Shown: piece by piece, positions 57,371 to 64,000 of the stretch
Position numbering within the stretch: the stretch's first letter is position 1
How the letters are laid out: every line of letters begins with the position of its first letter
Source: Sternotherus odoratus
Lineage: Eukaryota; Chordata; Testudines; Kinosternidae
Direction of reading: 5' to 3'
NCBI GenBank assembly: GCA_032164245.1
Contig: JAVMKO010000002.1
Coordinates: 182,534,920-182,598,919, forward strand
Length of the DNA stretch: 64,000 nucleotides
Made by a program: the position numbers and the translations under genes
The notes under the pieces: model-generated
Seen by the model: only the letters and a program-made list of their open reading frames with translations
What the model was told of the DNA's origin: nothing
Database searches by the model: none

Positions 57371-57610
57371 AACAGGTTTCAGAGTGGTAGTCATGTTAGT
57401 TGTATAAGCAGAAACAACAAGGAGTCTTTGTGGCACCTTAGAGACTAACATATTTATTTGTGCATAAGCTTTCGTGGGCTAGAACTCACTTCATCAGATG
57501 CATGGAGTGGAAAATACATTAGCAGGTATAAATACACAGCATACGAAAAGATGGGAGTTGACCTAAGGCAACAAGAGGTACAAGGCATTGGGTGGCACCC
57601 TAATACATCA
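57371..57610 (-). mobile_element. PLE 3' end, minus strand
   Basis: On the plus strand it begins caggtttcagagtggtagtc and contains gtggcaccttagagactaac, the reverse of PLE termini. It includes the ribozyme-like block at 57461-57503. Confidence 0.75.
57461..57503 (-). ncRNA. Hammerhead ribozyme-like motif of PLE
   Basis: On the minus strand the core CTGATGA (57497-57491) and GAAA (57473-57470) are both canonical. Stem II gtgag/cccac has one A-C mismatch. The stem III end gca has lost the uridine needed at the cleavage triplet. It has the best core of the four copies, but its cleavage site is altered. Confidence 0.6.
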
Positions 57611-57639
57611 GAGGGTGGCACCCTGATACATCAAGGGTG

Positions 57640-57960
57640 ATAAGTAACTTGTTTGTATTGGTGTATAACGATGTATCTCAGTGGGAGTGTCTTTAGCCAG
57701 CCAAGGGGACAGTGGAAAGTCCCACCACTGACTGAGTTGCGTCCATTGTCACAGGCATACATGTGCTAGTGTAACTGTAGACATTGATCCAGGGAGCTAG
57801 GACCATGCTTTGCTGACAATAAACCTGACCAAATGCCTTTGCACCTTAACAGATTTTGTGTTCATTGGGCAGTTTTCTCAAGATCTGCTGTGCCAGCTAT
57901 CTGTGCAGAACTGGGACAGCAAATAGGGAGAACACACACACACAGCCGAACATCTGATGA
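57640..57960 (+). repeat. Possible LTR 3' half
   Basis: Has gctttgctgacaataaacct with AATAAA at 57818-57823 and the pyrimidine-rich downstream phrase ttgggcagttttctcaagat, like the R-U5 part of an LTR. No paired LTR or duplication is found. Confidence 0.35.
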
Positions 57961-60900
57961 CAAATGGTACCTACACAAGAGACCTGTTCAGTACCTGTTC
58001 AGAGCTTACCTCAGATGCTAAAAGCCTTGAGGCCAAAAAATAGCACAGTTGGATCAGTCCTTTACTTCTGGCTTTGCTTCCTATGGAGTCAGCAGGGTTG
58101 GGGTGACATGGAAGTCTTTATGAGGATGGCCCTATGGTACTGGAAAATTCCTCTTGCATGTATTGATACTTTGGGGCTGAAAACACTGACTTTACATCCA
58201 AACTCTACAACAGTGCCATGAAAAGCACACCAGAAGCTCTAACCCTCATGTGGCTAATAAGAAAATCCACAGTTGCATAGAGCAGAGGTATATTTATGGC
58301 CAAGATTTTTTTTAAAATGGGTGCCCAAAATTAGGTTTTTGAAAAATATTTTGGGTTACCAGATAAATGTTCTGATTTTCAGAAGTGCAGAGCCCACAAC
58401 CATTATGCTAAGGTTCAGAAAGGTGCTTGCCAAACATGACATAAATAGTACTGAGCCAGTGGAAGAGTTTGGAATAGGGCCCAGCATACCTATCTCTCCA
58501 TCTTGTGTCCCAACTACCCTCTTGCACTCTTACTTTTCTGATAATAACTCACCCATGTGAAGAATGGGTGAGTTTCAGAGTCCACTGTTCTAAGCTGCTG
58601 ATATAGGATCAGATTGGACATGAAATAGTGCTCCTTTATTGTCTTTATTTCTCACAGATACTGTATTTGGTGACCATAATGATATGCAAAACAACAGAAC
58701 TACCTTTACATGAAATAGTTTGTCCTTCCAAATAATATATACAAAATGTTTTTTCTAAAACATGCATCTTTTATGTTTAAAAAATGAACATTATTCTTTT
58801 GTGACAAGACCACACATGTTTTGCAAAAAATGATAGTCTCCTGCATTACCAGTAAACAATGCTAAAAGAGGTAGCAGGTGCTCTCATACAGTACATTTTA
58901 ATCTATACTGTAATGAATTTAAGACTGCTAAACTCAATTGCTCCTTGAAACCATTTTTGCCTGGACTTTATCTTGTTAAGAACCTTGTACTAAAATCATA
59001 CCAGCCAGATGGTAGTATAATTGTGGGCCACAAGAGGATAGACTGACTCCTTCAGGTAAAATGTTTTGAGCCAAGAGATATCATCATGGAGCTCCAGTTA
59101 CTGGTAAGGTTTTTTAATTGAGGCCAGTAGTCTGATTAAGGATATAGTTTGGCCTAAGTCTGATGCTTCATCTAATAGGCTATAATGATTTCTGCAGACC
59201 ATTTGTGACATTCTGCTTCACTCTTGCAAGCAATCTGATTGGAATCAATACGAAGGAATTATTGGTGAGCTTTTTAAGAGGCTTTATACTAGAGATTAAG
59301 TGTTCTCCTCAATAATTACGGGCATGGAGGGTTTCTAGTATTTAAATATCTTATGTTTCAGTGGCTGACAATCTTTTAAAATGTACCTGCTTTTAACAGT
59401 TTGTTGCTTTCAGAAAATATATCATTTTGTTTTACGGCTCAAGGAAAAATATTCTGATTCTTTATTATAATGTATGAGGTATTTGTCAACTCATCTGTGA
59501 TGCTTCAACAGAGGAATCTTGGGACTCATAGAAATGTGGTAGAAAAAAATAACCTTTTAAATTGTACCAGCAAACATTATACATGTAAAACAGACATTAA
59601 TTAACTTAGTTTTTGAACAGGGCTTCAACGTGGCCTCCTTTTTTCAGACACAAATAGCTGTGGGAACAAGTTTGCAACCACAGTTATCAAGAAGTACAAT
59701 TTATGTCAGATAATACTCTGCCTACGTGACTACACACAAGAACTAATGAGTCAGATTCTTAAAAGAATCTGAGCCTGAAAATAATAGTGAGTGGAAAAGG
59801 GGGATCAAATAGTCTAACAACCCAGTTTGGGGAAATAAATGGGATGGGATGTGAGGTTGATCATGCATGTGGATGAAAGTGCAATTATGTTGGCACAGGT
59901 GCACAGGGCATTTAAAAAAATTAGACAAAAATTCCAAAGTGGGCATTTCTTTGATAAATAAATATTTACTGGCCCTTATGAAAACTAAGAAAATAGCACA
60001 TAATGAAATCACATTAACAAACAAAAAGTACAGCAAAAAAACAAGGGCATGAAAGTTCTAATCACATAATCATGGGCTAAAGAAAAACTATCAACGCAGT
60101 TTGCCAAAACCTGAAACCATAATTGTATATACATTGCCCCAGTCTCATCACAGTTTCCAAGAAGGTCCTAGTCTAGAGGTGGAAGCGTCAGCATAACAAA
60201 ATGGCTGACTGCTGAAACTGTGTTCCCAACCTGCCTTGCAGGAGCAGAAAAGTTTCAAATTCAGGCTAGCTGAAAAATGAGCTTCTTCTAAGCACCAAGA
60301 TGGTGGCTGCCATGCAGTTGTGAGCCCATGTAATCCAAAGGAGCAAACTCCTCATTCCAGAAACACTCAACATTATCTAGGGCCTTCTTGGGGATTTAAA
60401 CTTCAGAAACAGATCTTCAGGTAAATACAGGGAGCGGTTGAAAAGTTTATGTTGTAGATAATACTGCATCCAGGATAAGGGACTGAATGTGCCACTGTAG
60501 AGCGTATAGTTAACTAATTTTGAGCTCCAGTGCTGGGGCTACAGAAATAGTAATGGAAAAATATAATGGTGGTGTGTAGAAATTAACAACAATTTGCCAG
60601 AACACCACTTTCTCTTTCTCTGTGATCCTCTTCCCTGAACCACACCCACAGATCTGTTGCTGGACCTTGTGGTTCAACACGCTGAACTAAGGCAGTGCCT
60701 AGAGGCTAATACTCAAACAATTCTTGAAAATCTAATGGATACACCAACTAAATGAGGAATGTCCAGGCGGAAAGTAGCCCCTACCATGTAAAGCTTCTAA
60801 CGCATTGAAGCCTATGCTATTTCTATTAGATTCAGGAATTGACCTCCCGCAGTCTATACATATCCTTTGCTAATTAAGTGAACATCAACTCCCTGAGAAT

Positions 60901-61014
60901 CACAGTTCCATCAGAAAATGTTATCTTCTTATTAATAAAAATGACCCCTGAGATTGGGGTCACTGAGGAGGGTTAGAGAAAATGTTTTATTTTTTTTATT
61001 TTTTTTATTTTCAG
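57961..61014. other. No gene recognised
   Basis: Mostly AT-rich. A possible MITE fragment lies at 58290-58420 (gtatatttatggccaagatt and gattttcagaagtgcagag). Confidence 0.3.
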
Positions 61015-61105
61015 TTCATTGACCTTGTGTATTTGGCAGCACTTTGTGGATAGCCACGTTCACTATTTTGTTGCCGATGCACATCATTCCTCAGAGCCAG
61101 AAAAG
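61015..61105 (+). other. Candidate host exon (91 bp)
   Basis: A T-rich tract (60985-61011) leads to cag at 61012-61014, a strong acceptor. The segment ends gccagaaaag, followed by gtaggt (61106-61111), a strong donor. Only one frame is open (one base then 30 codons): it contains CIWQHFVDSHVHYFVADAHH and SSEPEK. This gives a phase-2 entry and phase-0 exit, plausible for an internal coding exon. I do not recognise the protein, and no companion exon was identified. Confidence 0.35.
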
Positions 61106-61111
61106 GTAGGT

Positions 61112-62940
61112 TTCAGCAGAGCTGGAACTGGAAGTCAACAGGCAGCAAGAGGCAGGCAAGTGTGTTCAAAAAAAGGAGAGAGCAGCAGACATGAACATTT
61201 TGGTGGGTTTTTTTACTTTTTGGCCTTGTATTAAGAGCTTTCTCTCTCCATAAACGGGGGAACCAAAAATCTTGTATAACAATGTTTTTACAATCAATGT
61301 TTATTTTAAAAGGCTGATCATTTGCATGCTGCTCTATCATAAAACTGATATTTATTAATTAGTCACTTTAAAAATAATTTTGTTTGACAGTATTTTTTTA
61401 ATGTTAATTGTCCATATAAGAAAGGGACTGAATGCCAAAAATAACCAGTTGCAGTTACAGAATTGAAGATTAGAATAGTGGTAATCCTTTTTCATTGGAA
61501 TACACCATTTATGGTTCAGGAACAAGAATCTCCCTTATATTGAAGATGGCAATAGCAGATCTTCTTCCTGACACACACACACAGTTGAACTCCAATTTCT
61601 GAGTTTTAGAGACAGGATCAGCTCTTAATTCCCTGAAGCTAAATCAGAACATAACAAACTATTTTTGTTCCAATTCCCAGCTTCTTATAAGTTTTCTGTT
61701 TCCTTTACAGTTCTTATATAGTCAGTCTATCTGTGCCTAAGACCTTTCAATTCCATAATCTGCCCGCATGCTGGGTGCTTTATAAACTCTGAATGCAAAT
61801 GAAAGGACCTCAGCTGGTGATATTGACTGCCTGTTAAGCAGTCCTCTTACATTGTCTTTCAAGTCCCCTTGCCAAATTTCCACTGGTCTTCTGCCCTTAT
61901 ATTACATAGAAAATATCCCCTAATTCAATTTAACTTAAACTTTAAAACAGAGAAGGTGCAAAAAATTCAAAACCCAAACTTTTTATCTTTAAATAATCAT
62001 GTAACATTGTTTTCGCTGGACAAAAGCTTGCATCCAAACAATTTGGAGAGGGGCAGTGATGCAATATGGCAGTCCCTGGCCATTGTGCATCATGGGTGAT
62101 GATGCCCGACCAGAGAGCCAAGCCCATAGGGAAGAATGGGGCGATGATACATCATGGCACTATTTCCATATTGAAGTATTTTGATTTTTGACCAAAATAT
62201 TTCAATTTTCAAGTGAAATCTTCTATAGAAAGCAGGCACTTCTCGGGAACAATTTCACTTACTCAAAAATCCTATTTTCTGCCCCCCAAAATTAGTTTTC
62301 ACCTAAAACGTTTGACCAGCCCTATTGCCAGCCTGTGATTCTCCTCAGGTCATCTTTCTCCTCAGTTATAAACATACAAAGCTAAATATGTGTTTCTATT
62401 AGAGGTACAAGCTGCTTGTGCTCAGCCCTTGCTCCAAACAGCATTCTCTGGATGGAGAGTACTGCCATGGACCCTAGTAACCAAATGATCACTCTGGGTT
62501 GGATCACTTGCGGTTTGGTGTGCTAGCTTTCCAAACACACCAACTCATATGTTTTCTATCTGACAAGGATCTTTCTTCAGCTACAAGTTCTGCCATTGCC
62601 TCCCAAACACTTCCTGCTGTCATAATAATCATGGAAGCAAGTTAGGGGGACTTCTTCCTGAAATTAAGAAGAAAATGAGACCATTATGCAGATGCCCAAA
62701 ATGATGACGTACGTAATGTTACTAAATGGATCAAGATTGGTTTATATCTCAGACTGAACCCAGCTGTACATTAAAGCCTCCTCACTCCCCTCTGGAATAT
62801 TAAAAACCTGGTCTGAGATAGTATCGGAGACAATTGAAAAATACAGGGAGGGACATCAGTATGTGGTGATTGGTAGGCTGGGTCATTCTTTAGGATGCAC
62901 AAGACAGCATCCTAAAGAATTGCAAATGTAAGGGAACTGT
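61112..62940. other. No gene recognised
   Basis: AT-rich, with short homopolymer runs and one short (CA)n near 61573. No repeat family recognised. Confidence 0.3.
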
Positions 62941-62949
62941 TAGCCCCTT

Positions 62950-64000
62950 ACTAACACTCAGTAGGGTGTTTTCATTATTAGCTCCCAGGACCTAAAGGGG
63001 GAGGGTCAATGGTCAATCAGGACCCTGAGACTGGCGGTCCCCAGGGGCAATGGGGAGAGGCCAGCACTCCTGACTGACAAGGCCGGGGGACTAATCAAGG
63101 AGTCAGGAGGGCAGGATGGGTCCCGTCCTCCGTGTGTGAGCTGGAATTGCCTGGGCCAGAGGGAGAGGAGCCAGAGCTGAGCTGGAGACTAGAGCTGGGC
63201 CAGATCCGGAGGGGCCAGGGAAGCAGCCCAGAGAGACAGACCCTGTGCTGGGAGCAGCTGCAGAAACCAGAGGCAGAGAGGTCAGTGCTGGGGGCAGAGA
63301 CATAGGGGCTGCCTGCAGAGAAGCTGTGTGCTGGAAGCAGAGCTGGAACAGCCAGAGGGGCTGTTCTGGAGGCAGAGCAGCAGCAGTCGTCGTGCTGAGG
63401 CAGCGTGGAGCTGACACAGAGGGTGGAACTGGGCTGGAGCCGTCCAGAGGCTGGGAGTGGGTGTGGACCCCACCAGAGGAAGCGTCCAAGTCACAGCAAC
63501 CCTGCAGCACAGCTAAGGAGGAGGCCTGGGCCCTACAAGGAACAGTCTGAAAACTGTCCTGACACTCCAGAGACATTGTGTGTAATGCTCCCTGCCACGG
63601 GGCAGGATTTCCCTAACTGTTCTATTTCTTCTTTGTTCATTTTTAAGATAAATTGTTAATTAAATAATTTGCATTTGCTGTAAGTTTTATGTGGGTCAGT
63701 GAAGTGTCCAGTGCAGCGGGAGCACCCCGGAGTGGGGACACCCTAGCCTCTGACCTGGGTAACCACAGCACGGTTTGGGGTTGAGCCCCCCAGAAATCCT
63801 GGGCCCAGCCTTGTTGGGGTTACGAGGACTCCACCAGACAGGAGAGTGGAAGGGGAGTCCTCAAGGTCAGGAGGCCTCTGGGTAAAGGAAGTGGGAGCGA
63901 GGACTCAGATCCTTCCGGTAGCCCATTTCACCGGGGTAGTATAGAAGCCAGGAGAGTTCCCCACAACAGCGGGACTATTCCCCCGCTTACACATAGTCTG
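62950..64000. repeat. GC-rich dispersed repeat running off the window
   Basis: From about 63050 the sequence turns GC-rich with imperfect internal repetition around ggcagagaggtcagtgctgg and ggaagcagagctggaaca. It then shows an AT-rich stretch (63645-63680) and another GC-rich block. Long frames on both strands (up to 157 codons) lack domains. It resembles LTR-element internal or LTR sequence, but no terminal repeat is inside the window. Confidence 0.3.

Noticed and set aside
63103..63576. 157-codon Ser/Ala/Pro-rich frame
   Set aside because: It overlaps frames on the other strand in an internally repetitive GC-rich block, with no domain or start context.

Overview
The window is vertebrate nuclear DNA, most likely from a sauropsid and probably a turtle. 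It contains CR1 LINE fragments in both orientations, MIR-like SINEs, tRNA-derived SINEs that end in a CR1-like tail, Penelope-like elements (PLEs) with a GIY-YIG endonuclease, many small hAT-type elements with 8-bp target duplications, and retroviral LTRs. There are no bacterial-style genes or operons. I found no complete host protein-coding gene. The species call is an inference from the repeat mix.

Layout. 0-5.4 kb: PLE 3' ends (one a head-to-head palindrome), a GC-rich foldback fragment, and a CR1 inserted into an older CR1 in the opposite orientation. 5.4-13 kb: a (ATAG)n microsatellite, a 1.2-kb PLE 3' half encoding a degraded GIY-YIG domain, a second PLE whose 5' part is inverted, and a minus-strand solo LTR inside another repeat. 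13-20 kb: a MIR, a CR1 reverse-transcriptase fragment, and a 3.8-kb nest in which a 3.0-kb endogenous retrovirus with two 507-bp LTRs sits inside a hAT-like element. 20-25 kb: a solo LTR inside a TIR element, a 1.7-kb foldback hAT carrying transposase remnants, and a GC-rich hAT. 25-29.8 kb: I recognise no repeat or gene. 30-44 kb: scattered SINE, CR1, PLE, MIR and hAT fragments, and a second copy of the foldback hAT in the opposite orientation (40.5-42.1 kb). 44-51 kb: a tandem pair of tRNA-derived SINEs, a third SINE copy on the other strand, a foldback hAT and several CR1 tails. 51.6-52.4 kb: a TIR element filled with A-runs and GC-rich tandem units. 52.6-64 kb: LTR-like and MITE-like sequence, a PLE end, a possible host exon at 61.0 kb, and a GC-rich repeat running off the right edge.

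How the parts relate. Almost everything recognisable is a transposable element, and the nesting gives relative ages. The ERV is younger than its host hAT (about 6 mismatches between its LTRs by eye). The minus-strand CR1 is younger than the plus-strand CR1 it splits. The solo LTR at 20.7 kb is younger than the DNA element around it. The most notable points are degenerate hammerhead-ribozyme motifs in four PLE 3' regions, two hAT copies carrying the transposase C-terminal domain in inverted arms, a retrovirus-like element with no recognisable gag, pol or env, and a 91-bp segment with strong splice-site context.
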